From Solirubrobacteraceae bacterium (GTDB lineage Bacteria; Actinomycetota; Thermoleophilia; Solirubrobacterales; Solirubrobacteraceae): 59,256 nt of DNA. Each line of letters opens with the position of its first letter. The stretch's first letter is position 1. Made by a program: the position numbers and the translations under genes. Positions 52,912 to 59,256 of the stretch are shown one piece after another. The notes beneath the pieces were generated by a model, which was not told where the DNA came from, did no database searches, and was given only the letters and a program-made list of their open reading frames with translations. The stretch is taken from positions 1-59,256 of the forward strand of contig JADGPL010000019.1 of NCBI GenBank assembly GCA_017882455.1, written 5' to 3'.

Positions 52912-53682
52912 TCAGCGGCGCTGCCAGGGCCAGGATCGTCGCGGGCGCAGCGCCTCGATCGCGCCGCGGGGAGGCGGCGGGACCTCACCGCCGTCCAGCA
53001 CCGCGGCGGGGACCTCCTCGGTCAGCCAGGCGGCGAGCGGGCGCAGTCCGGCCTCGCCGAGCTCCTCGGCCATCCCGGGAGCGCGCTTGGTGGCGCCGTG
53101 GGCGTCTGAGGCGACGTTGTGGACGAGGCCGTCCCGCACGAGCGCGAGCGCGAAGCGGCGGACCTCGCCGCCGAAGCGCCCCACGAGCGAGCCCGCGGTT
53201 ATCGAGGTCAGCATGCCGGCGCGCACGAGGAACTCGAGCACGGTGCGGTCGCGGTGAAAGGCCGGGCAGCGCTCGGGATGGGCGATCACGACGCCATGCC
53301 CGCCGCGGGCGATGTCGACCAGCATCGCGTCGATGCCGCTGGCGGTGGGAGTGAAGGGGGGCTCGATCAAGAGCCAGCGCCCGCCGCCGAGCGTGAGGCG
53401 GGCGAGCTGCTCGGCCGGGAGCTCGAGGGCGCTCGTGAGCGCGATCTCGGCGCCGGCGCGCACCTCCACGGCGATCCCCTCGGCCACGAGGCGCTCGTTG
53501 AGCTCGGCCACGAGGCGCGCGATCGTGTCGGGGTCGTTGGGATAGTGCGCGCTCACGTGCGGCGTGGCCACGATCGTGTGAGTGCCGGCGGCGCTCGCGA
53601 CGCGAGCGAGCGCGAGCGAGCCCTCGATCGTCTCGGGCCCGTCGTCGATGCCGGGCAGCACGTGGCAGTGCAGGTCGATCAC
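52912..53682 (-). CDS. CpsB/CapC-type PHP tyrosine-protein phosphatase
   Basis: The 256-residue protein starts MIDLHCHVLPGIDDGP (metal-binding HxH and D), with TIVATPHVSAHYPN, VIAHPERCPAFHRD and NVASDAHG giving the other ligands of a PHP metallophosphatase. In capsule operons CpsB removes phosphate from the tyrosine kinase that controls chain length. No kinase gene is in the window. Confidence 0.9.
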   Translation of the reverse strand: MIDLHCHVLPGIDDGPETIEGSLALARVASAAGTHTIVATPHVSAHYPNDPDTIARLVAELNERLVAEGIAVEVRAGAEIALTSALELPAEQLARLTLGGGRWLLIEPPFTPTASGIDAMLVDIARGGHGVVIAHPERCPAFHRDRTVLEFLVRAGMLTSITAGSLVGRFGGEVRRFALALVRDGLVHNVASDAHGATKRAPGMAEELGEAGLRPLAAWLTEEVPAAVLDGGEVPPPPRGAIEALRPRRSWPWQRR

Positions 53683-53760
53683 GGCTCTACCTTAGGGCGG
53701 GCCATGGATGGGGGCCCCGGTAGCCTCTGGCCCTTGGATCGACGGGCGCCCGCGAACGCG

Positions 53761-55254
53761 ATGGATGCCGGCGAGAGGAGGCGTCGAGCGAGCTCGCTCG
53801 CACTCGCTCTCCTCCTCGTCACGACCTGCCTCGCGGGCCTCGGCGCGGGCGCCGGCGCCGAGGCGGCCGTCGCGCCCCCGACGGTCACGCAGATCGCGCC
53901 GAACAACGGAGCGGAACGGGGCCAGACGCGGGTGAGCGTGACCGGCACGGGGCTCCTCGCGGGCGCCACCGTGAGGTTCGGCGCCGAGCCCGCAACGGGC
54001 GTGGAGGTGGAATCGGCGACCCAGCTCAGCGCACAGAGCCCGGCGGGCGCCGGGCTGCAGGCGGTGTCCGTCACGGATGCAAACGGCACCTCGCCCGCGA
54101 GCACGGCCGATCAGTACGCCTATGACCCACCGCCCAACCCGCGCTGGCTGGGGCTCAACAACGCCACGGCCAAATACCTCGGCTGGGTCGGGCAGTTCGC
54201 GCTGCACGGGATCGTCTATGACCGCAGCTTCGAGATCGAAGCGGGCAGGCTTCCGAGCGAGGATGAACGAGGCACGGAAACGGCCGAATTCGAAAGACGC
54301 CTGCGGGAAGACCACGAATACGGCATGACCCCGGTGGTCACGATCGAGTACCGCGGCTACTCGCGCCAGGGCTACGCCTTCGCGTCGGACCCGGAATTCC
54401 CCCAAGCGCGCAGCGCCCGCGAAGAAGCCGCCGGCAAGAACACGATCGGGGGCTATGTCGAGGGCTTCGTGCGAACGGCATCCGCGGTCCTGTCGCTGGT
54501 GAGCGAGCGCTACCCCGGGATGCGGGTGCTGCTCGAACCGATGAACGAGCCCTGGGGCTACACCACCCCGCAGTTCAACGGCGGCGAGTACGCGGATGTG
54601 ATCGCGGCGCTCCTGCCCGCGGCCGCCGCCGCGCAGATTCCCGCCGGAGATATCTACGTGGCGGCCACCGGCAAGGGCTGGGTGCCCGCGATGTACGGGG
54701 CGCAACCGAGGCTGGGCAGCGAAATCCAAGGTTGGTACCTGCACCCCTACGGCCCACCGTCGGGCGTCGAGGACCAGGACAGCGAAGGCATCCAGTCGCT
54801 GCCCCTGATCCAGGCCGCGATGACCTCTGGCCAGAACAACATCATCGTCTCGGAGGTCGGCTATTGCGCCGAAGAGGTCAACAACCCGACGGGCATCGAA
54901 GGGGGGGTCGGCTGCCATGGCTTCAGCGTGAAGGACAGCACGGTCGCGGCCAGCGATCTCAGCAGGATGCTGGGCAACAGCCGCCCCTATCAGGAAGCTG
55001 GCTGGCTGAGGGCCCTGATCGTCTACTCCCGCAACGACGGCGGCTGGGCGATGCAGAGCTACCCCGAGCTCACGCTGACGAAGTCCGGCGAGGCACTCGA
55101 GGCCTTCGCGGACGTGGAGAGCCGCGGGCGCTCCACCCAGGCGCCGCTCGAAGCAGCGCAAGCAGCCCCGCGGAGCGGCCGGGAACTCTTCGAGAGCGGT
55201 ATCCCCGAACCGGTCTATGCGACCTGGGTACGGCGGCGCTCAGCGCCTTCGTAG
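53761..55254 (+). CDS. secreted IPT/TIG-domain glycoside hydrolase
   Basis: ATG 53761 (DAGERRRRASSLALALLLVT) gives a 497-residue secreted protein; ATG 53704 would add 19 residues before the signal. An IPT/TIG domain (PPTVTQIAPNNGAERGQTRV, about 40-120) is followed by a barrel with LLEPMNEPWGY (acid/base Glu in NEP) and IIVSEVGYC (nucleophile Glu), the clan A pattern of GH5-like enzymes. Probably acts on the cell's own polysaccharide. Divergent from the CpsB gene. Confidence 0.78.
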   Translation: MDAGERRRRASSLALALLLVTTCLAGLGAGAGAEAAVAPPTVTQIAPNNGAERGQTRVSVTGTGLLAGATVRFGAEPATGVEVESATQLSAQSPAGAGLQAVSVTDANGTSPASTADQYAYDPPPNPRWLGLNNATAKYLGWVGQFALHGIVYDRSFEIEAGRLPSEDERGTETAEFERRLREDHEYGMTPVVTIEYRGYSRQGYAFASDPEFPQARSAREEAAGKNTIGGYVEGFVRTASAVLSLVSERYPGMRVLLEPMNEPWGYTTPQFNGGEYADVIAALLPAAAAAQIPAGDIYVAATGKGWVPAMYGAQPRLGSEIQGWYLHPYGPPSGVEDQDSEGIQSLPLIQAAMTSGQNNIIVSEVGYCAEEVNNPTGIEGGVGCHGFSVKDSTVAASDLSRMLGNSRPYQEAGWLRALIVYSRNDGGWAMQSYPELTLTKSGEALEAFADVESRGRSTQAPLEAAQAAPRSGRELFESGIPEPVYATWVRRRSAPS

Positions 55255-55421
55255 CGTCCCCGGCGACGGCCTCTGCGGTCGGGCCGCAGCACCGGACCGG
55301 CACGGTTGCCGATCCCGCGCAGCACGAACGCGTCGCGGGTGAGGCTGAAGCGCAGCAGCGGCCGCAGGATCACCAGCCAGTGCCTGGCGATGTAGCGGCG
55401 GGGGCGTACTTTCGAGCGCAT
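55215..55421 (-). CDS. small basic conserved protein
   Basis: ATG 55421 opens a 68-residue Arg-rich protein: RPRRYIARHWLVILRPLLRF and SLTRDAFVLRGIGNRAGPVLR. The Trp/Leu/Arg pattern is one I associate with small proteins of this bacterial order. The last 13 codons overlap the end of the convergent glycosidase gene. Function unknown. Confidence 0.55.
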   Translation of the reverse strand: MRSKVRPRRYIARHWLVILRPLLRFSLTRDAFVLRGIGNRAGPVLRPDRRGRRRGRYEGAERRRTQVA

Positions 55422-55509
55422 ACCCCTAATACGAACGCGGGCGTGACTTTCCGACACACTCCCTGCGTTTATCGCCCATCGGCATGATTCCCGATAGTCG
55501 TCTCCTGCC

Positions 55510-55540
55510 TTCCGAGTTAGCAGGCATCCTTTTCCGAGTT
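55510..55540. promoter_or_regulatory. pair of TTCCGAGTT repeats 22 bp apart
   Basis: TTCCGAGTT occurs at 55510-55518 and 55532-55540, exactly 22 bp apart, with AGCAGGCA/GGCAGCCA following. It lies between the Fn3-type gene and the small basic gene, about 90 bp upstream of the latter's start. The spacing equals that of the candidate SARP site at 48444. Confidence 0.45.
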
Positions 55541-55552
55541 GGCAGCCAGTGC

Positions 55553-56554
55553 TCAGCGAACGAGTATCGGCTCGCTGTAGCTGGAGACGTGGGCGCCGTC
55601 GTTGACCTTGACGAGCGCCCGATAGAGACCGGGGTGGCGGACGCGCACGACGCGGCCAAAGCGCGAGACGGTGGGGGTGGCGGCTTTGACGACGGTCCCC
55701 CCCTCGTTGACCGAGCGCCCTGGCTGGAGCAGCTGGAAGCCGACCAGCGCGCCGGCCTCGGCGGGGGCGACGGTGCCATACAGATAGGCATAGCCGCGCC
55801 GGCGGGCATGACGCGCGTGGAAGCTCACGCGCACGGCCACGCTCTCGACGACGACGGGGCTCGCGACTTCGGGCTTGCCGACGGTGACGACGCGCAGCTG
55901 GGCGTTTTCGAGCAGGCCCACGTAGGGGAAGGAGAAGCCACCGGAGGAGTTGGTGACCTCGGGGTTGCCGACGTCCTTGAGGCCACCGAGATACGGATAG
56001 GGGTTGGCCTGGAGCACGACCTCGTGGTTGGCTGCGCCGGTTCCCGACAGGTGGCCCTCGACGACGAAGGGGTTGCCGAAGGCGACCGGGTTGGGCACGC
56101 CGGCGATCTGCACGGAGAGGGGAACGGCGGCCGTATTGAAGGTGCGGTCGTTGCCGTTGGCGGTGCCGGCGGAGTTGACGGCCACGATCCGGTAGTGGTA
56201 GGTGGTGCCGGGCTGCAGCCCGGAGACGCTCTGGCTGAGCTTGATCGAGATCGTTCCGTTGCCGGCGGGAGCGAGCGGCGTCTGACCGCCGTAGCCGCTG
56301 GTGGTGCCGTACTGGAAGACGTAGTTGGTGGCCAGCCCGCGGGCGTTGACGTTGCCGTAGAGGATCACCGATGAGTAGGTGACGTTGGAGGAGCCCGAGG
56401 TGCTGACGGCCGGGACCGAGGTGGCTGCGAGGGCGCTCAGCGCGGGCAGCGCGAGGACGGTGGCGAGCAGGCTCAGCAGCAGCGCCAAGCACCCGCCGAT
56501 CGCGGCGTGGCCGGACTTGGAGAAAGGATTGGCGTGCATTGGACCTATGTGCAT
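55553..56554 (-). CDS. secreted Fn3-like surface protein
   Basis: The 333-residue protein has a signal peptide (CLALLLSLLATVLALPALSALA) and a fibronectin-like domain with NVTYSSVILYGNVNARGLATN, VFQYGTTSGYG and TTYHYRIVAVNSAGTANG. Two further beta domains follow. These features are typical of Gram-positive surface proteins. The start could also be at 56539. The close location to polysaccharide genes suggests an envelope role. Confidence 0.78.
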   Translation of the reverse strand: MHIGPMHANPFSKSGHAAIGGCLALLLSLLATVLALPALSALAATSVPAVSTSGSSNVTYSSVILYGNVNARGLATNYVFQYGTTSGYGGQTPLAPAGNGTISIKLSQSVSGLQPGTTYHYRIVAVNSAGTANGNDRTFNTAAVPLSVQIAGVPNPVAFGNPFVVEGHLSGTGAANHEVVLQANPYPYLGGLKDVGNPEVTNSSGGFSFPYVGLLENAQLRVVTVGKPEVASPVVVESVAVRVSFHARHARRRGYAYLYGTVAPAEAGALVGFQLLQPGRSVNEGGTVVKAATPTVSRFGRVVRVRHPGLYRALVKVNDGAHVSSYSEPILVR

Positions 56555-56627
56555 GGACCTGTGGACCTATATACCAGTGGGCCGAGCAAAGTAGCGCCCG
56601 TCGCCCTCGGACGGATCGGTGTCCGGC

Positions 56628-57071
56628 TCATCCGAGTTGGGGAGGTGGCACGGCGACGATGTCAAGGAGGTTCTCGAGACCAGCGAAGTCGCTGAGATCA
56701 TGCGTGTAGAGGGGCAGCTCTTCAGATAGCGCGGTAGCGGCGATCAGCAGGTCGATGGCTCGGCGGCCCCGTGCCTTGCGACCAGCGGCAATCACAGCCG
56801 CGTAGATACGTCCATGGACGCGTGCCGCCTCAGCGTCGAATGGGAGTTGCTCGAATGTCGCCTCGGCATGCTGGAGAAGCCCTATGCGACGAGCCCGCTC
56901 CTCCGGGTTGGTGGCGGCCTGTGGACCGGTGGCCAACTCGGCCATGGTGAGCGCGGATACGGCAATCTCGATTGGGAGATCGTCAGCGCTGAGCAGCGCG
57001 AGATCGATCACCACGGAGGTGTCGAGCAAGCCGCGAGGCGCCCTCTCGATGCGCGCGACTCCCTCAGGCAC
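56628..57071 (-). CDS. vapC: PIN domain toxin (VapC-like)
   Basis: The 147-residue protein has LLDTSVVIDL (first Asp), TMAELATGP (Glu), RAIDLLIAATAL and LPLYTHDLSDF (further Asp residues), the full PIN RNase set. It overlaps the antitoxin gene by 8 bases and follows it, as in VapBC pairs. The target RNA is not predictable. Length is normal. Confidence 0.88.
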   Translation of the reverse strand: MPEGVARIERAPRGLLDTSVVIDLALLSADDLPIEIAVSALTMAELATGPQAATNPEERARRIGLLQHAEATFEQLPFDAEAARVHGRIYAAVIAAGRKARGRRAIDLLIAATALSEELPLYTHDLSDFAGLENLLDIVAVPPPQLG

Positions 57072-57315
57072 GCGGCGTTGGGTCCTGATCTACGAAACGA
57101 TCGACGTCGGCGCGGAACTGCTTGTAGTCGATATTGCCCACGCCGGAAAATGCCGCGATGGCCACCTCAGCCGGCACGAATCGGCGTCGGCGGATTGGCG
57201 AGAGCTCGCCCACGGGCGTGCCGTTGCGAGTCACGAGGAACGACTCACCTCGATCGAGCTCGCGCATGATCTCGCCACTCTCGTTGCGCAACTGTCGCTG
57301 TGTGATCTCGCGCAT
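57064..57315 (-). CDS. vapB: Phd/YefM-type antitoxin (VapB-like)
   Basis: ATG 57315 opens an 83-residue protein: MREITQRQLRNESGEIMREL, then RGESFLVTRNGTPVGELSPI, which is the Phd/YefM DNA-binding fold. The C-terminal DVDRFVDQDP is the usual toxin-binding tail. The frame is open upstream to 57669, but only this start fits the family. Autoregulation by the pair is expected. Confidence 0.88.
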   Translation of the reverse strand: MREITQRQLRNESGEIMRELDRGESFLVTRNGTPVGELSPIRRRRFVPAEVAIAAFSGVGNIDYKQFRADVDRFVDQDPTPRA

Positions 57316-57438
57316 TGCAAGCTCAGCGTAGCACAGGTGCGACAAGCGGCAGCGCCGCTTTGGGCGATAGGCCCGCCTACCGGGGGCTGCCCTTGCTCCT
57401 CGGCCGTTCCATTCCTTCGGATCCATTAGGCTCGCCCG

Positions 57439-58494
57439 GTGCAGGTCACGGACTGCATCGCCCCCAGCTATGCGGAGCTCAGGCCGTTCAAGCGTGAGCG
57501 GACGGAGACCTTCCCGGTCTACCCCAACCTCGTCGAGGAACTCGTCTCTGTCGAGACCTACCCAGACGAGACGCTCGCACACGTCATGGCGGTGTGCTCG
57601 GCCTACGCCTATTCCGGGGTCGAGACGGTCGCGATGATGATGGCGCGCATGGGACTCGAGGAGAACCACTGCGTGATGATCGAGGAGTACGTCGACGCCG
57701 TGTTCATCACCTCGACGTCATTTCTGGTCCAGAGCAGGGACGGCCGCGCGGTGGTCCTCTGCTATCGGGGGACGCCGCCCACGAGCCTCATCACCTGGCT
57801 CACGGACGCGAACATCGATCCGACGCACATCGACGTCCCGTCCCCAAGCGGCTCCGGCGATGGCTACGTGCACAGCGGCTTCTACCGTAACGTGCGCTCG
57901 ACGCGCTACGAGATCCTCAAAGCCCTCAAACGCGCCGTCGAGGGCCACTCGATCAGGCCGAGCGCCGAGAAGCTCGAGAGCAAGCTGCAGGCGCTCTACA
58001 TCACCGGTCACAGCCTCGGCGGGGCGAGCGCGGCGATGCTCGCGCTGATGCTCGTGGTCGAGCCGGACTATCGGCAACCGATCCTCAGCAGGCTGAAGGC
58101 GGTCTACACCTTCGGCGCGCCGATGATCGCCAGCCCCGAGCTCGCCGAGGACTGCGATCGGCACGACTTCCTGCGCGAGCGGGTGATCCGCTACGTGTAC
58201 GCCAACGACATCGTCCCGCAGCTGCCGCCGGCGGAGTCGGATCGGTTCAAGCACTTCGGGACCGGCTACCAGTACAAGCCCAAGGGAGACAAGGGGGAAT
58301 GGGATCCGAACAACGCGCCGCTCAAGCAGCTGCGCAACCCGCTGGCCGTCGCCGACTCGCTGCTGTCGGTCTTCGCGGCGGACTTCAAGGTGACGCGACG
58401 CCTCCAGTTCCACGCCTCGCTCAGAGATCACATGCCGCAGTACTACATCGCCGCGCTGACCCCGCCGGGGGTACGCAGCGAGTTCGGCGACTGA
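57439..58494 (+). CDS. class 3 lipase family protein
   Basis: The 351-residue protein starts at GTG 57439. It has VLCYRGTPPTSLITWLTDA (oxyanion-hole region), ITGHSLGGASAAMLAL (catalytic Ser), VYTFGAPMIASPELA and VYANDIVPQLPP (catalytic Asp), the Lipase_3 pattern. A His near the end (LRDHMPQYY) would complete the triad. No signal peptide is visible, so it may act inside the cell. Confidence 0.85.
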   Translation: MQVTDCIAPSYAELRPFKRERTETFPVYPNLVEELVSVETYPDETLAHVMAVCSAYAYSGVETVAMMMARMGLEENHCVMIEEYVDAVFITSTSFLVQSRDGRAVVLCYRGTPPTSLITWLTDANIDPTHIDVPSPSGSGDGYVHSGFYRNVRSTRYEILKALKRAVEGHSIRPSAEKLESKLQALYITGHSLGGASAAMLALMLVVEPDYRQPILSRLKAVYTFGAPMIASPELAEDCDRHDFLRERVIRYVYANDIVPQLPPAESDRFKHFGTGYQYKPKGDKGEWDPNNAPLKQLRNPLAVADSLLSVFAADFKVTRRLQFHASLRDHMPQYYIAALTPPGVRSEFGD

Positions 58495-58524
58495 GCTCCA
58501 GGAGCGTGCGCCGGGAACCAAGAG

Positions 58525-59211
58525 ATGACCGACACGACATGGCTATTCATTGTGTGCTGCTGGATAGCTTGGGTGCTCTATTGGCTGATCATGGCCTTCC
58601 CGACCAAGCGCACGGTCGAGCGAGGAGGATTGATCGGCTATCGCGTGGTGACGGTCGTCCTCGTCATTGGACTGATCGCTGCCGGGCGGCTCTTGCACGT
58701 GTCCTCGCACTCACATCTTTGGAGGACAACGCTCGCCTTGGGAGCGTTGACGGACTGCGTGGTTGCCGCGGGAGCCGCCTTCACGGTCTGGGCGAGGATC
58801 ACGCTGGGTCGCAACTGGAGCGCAGAGGTGACGTTCAAGCAAGATCATGAGCTGATCGAGTCTGGTCCCTACGCGCTGGCGCGCCATCCGATCTACACCG
58901 GCCTGATCGCCATGGCGCTCGGTATCACGCCGCAGGCGGTCTCAAAGCGCGTGGCATCCGGCGGACTCCTCGCCCTGCGCCGCGGCCGGGTCAACCGGCT
59001 GCCGGCCTGGCAATTCTACGAGGACACGGTCCTACCGGGTCTGAAGCAGCTGATCTCCACCTACCCAGGCGGCGCACTGTCCCTCACGATCTGGGCCACC
59101 TCCCCCTCGCCAGATCTCGACGGGACCACGCCAGCTCAGGTGCTGGCCCGCCGCGGTGGCCCCTCGCGCGTGCTCGAGGCCGCCCGCGCGCTCACGCCGG
59201 CGGCGTGGTAG
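58525..59211 (+). CDS. chimeric protein: ICMT-like methyltransferase N-terminus joined to HTH protein C-terminus
   Basis: Residues 1-133 are the membrane part of an isoprenylcysteine carboxyl methyltransferase-like protein: VWARITLGRNWSAEV, HELIESGPYALARHPIYTGL. Then, near residue 133 (about 58921), the text changes to GITPQAVSKRVASGGLLALR, RLPAWQFYEDTVLPGLKQLI, PDLDGTTPAQVL, a helix-turn-helix/antitoxin-like C-terminus. The usual last helices and EERFL motif of ICMT are missing. The frame stays open, so this looks like an in-frame deletion between two genes. It may not work as either. Confidence 0.65.
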   Translation: MTDTTWLFIVCCWIAWVLYWLIMAFPTKRTVERGGLIGYRVVTVVLVIGLIAAGRLLHVSSHSHLWRTTLALGALTDCVVAAGAAFTVWARITLGRNWSAEVTFKQDHELIESGPYALARHPIYTGLIAMALGITPQAVSKRVASGGLLALRRGRVNRLPAWQFYEDTVLPGLKQLISTYPGGALSLTIWATSPSPDLDGTTPAQVLARRGGPSRVLEAARALTPAAW

Positions 59212-59256
59212 CGAAACTCCGCGATCCCCCGGCCAAGAAGCGCCACGCGCCTATCC

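Noticed and set aside
55422-55552. A riboswitch upstream of the small basic gene
   Set aside because: I looked for c-di-GMP, cobalamin and ydaO-type cores and found none; only the 22-bp-spaced repeats stand out.

Overview
The window is high-GC bacterial DNA with strong G/C preference at third codon positions. The gene content fits a soil actinomycete of the Thermoleophilia/Solirubrobacterales type: tandem wax-ester-synthase/DGAT acyltransferases, a YbdK/EgtA-type carboxylate-amine ligase, a trans-acting-enoyl-reductase-like protein, a SARP/BTAD regulator, several ECF sigma factors and many small actinobacterial membrane proteins. The taxonomic placement is inference from gene content only.

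Layout. (1) 1-8.5 kb is ordinary chromosome: a nitronate monooxygenase flanked by remnants of a nitrilase-fold protein and a hemerythrin-like protein, an O-methyltransferase, a short element with inverted ends, small stress or membrane proteins (including CsbD and DUF1003), a phospholipase D-type enzyme whose second HKD motif lacks its His, and a GNAT acetyltransferase. (2) 8.8-29.1 kb is an accessory island. It begins with a complete tyrosine recombinase beside the 5' half of a tRNA-Thr gene. It ends with a truncated paralogue of the same recombinase and two tRNA-Thr 3' halves in opposite orientation. Between them lie a HEPN/MNT toxin-antitoxin pair, a two-gene AAA+ ATPase/DUF6414 unit, a lipoprotein/membrane-protein pair, a methyltransferase + TIR-like/Mrr fusion + small-protein operon, a DUF3592 protein, a DUF4279 pair, a recombinase remnant, a DUF4143 ATPase behind three 22-bp repeats, a type III CBASS operon and a Pycsar-effector-like membrane protein. 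The CBASS operon encodes HORMA, a TRIP13/Pch2 ATPase, a SLOG/STALD + TIR-like effector and a DEDDh exonuclease, but only the C-terminal part of its CD-NTase is present. (3) 29.1-45.9 kb is metabolic: two WS/DGAT genes, a CorA transporter, lipid and beta-oxidation enzymes (thiolase, enoyl-CoA hydratase), PhzF, lipase and VOC proteins, and secreted sugar-dehydrogenase-like and glycosidase proteins. (4) 45.9-56.6 kb holds regulation and envelope genes: two ECF sigma factors, a PAS-SARP regulator with 22-bp-spaced repeats upstream, an Asn/Gly-repeat surface protein, an O-antigen-ligase-like polymerase, a CpsB-type phosphatase, a secreted glycosidase and an Fn3-type surface protein. (5) 56.6-59.2 kb holds a VapBC pair, a class 3 lipase and a chimeric gene joining an ICMT methyltransferase N-terminus to a helix-turn-helix C-terminus.

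The most interesting part is the island. The genes most worth testing are the methyltransferase/TIR-Mrr operon, the CBASS operon that has lost its cyclase core, and the AAA+/DUF6414 pair. All family assignments come from reading motifs by eye; none was checked by database search.
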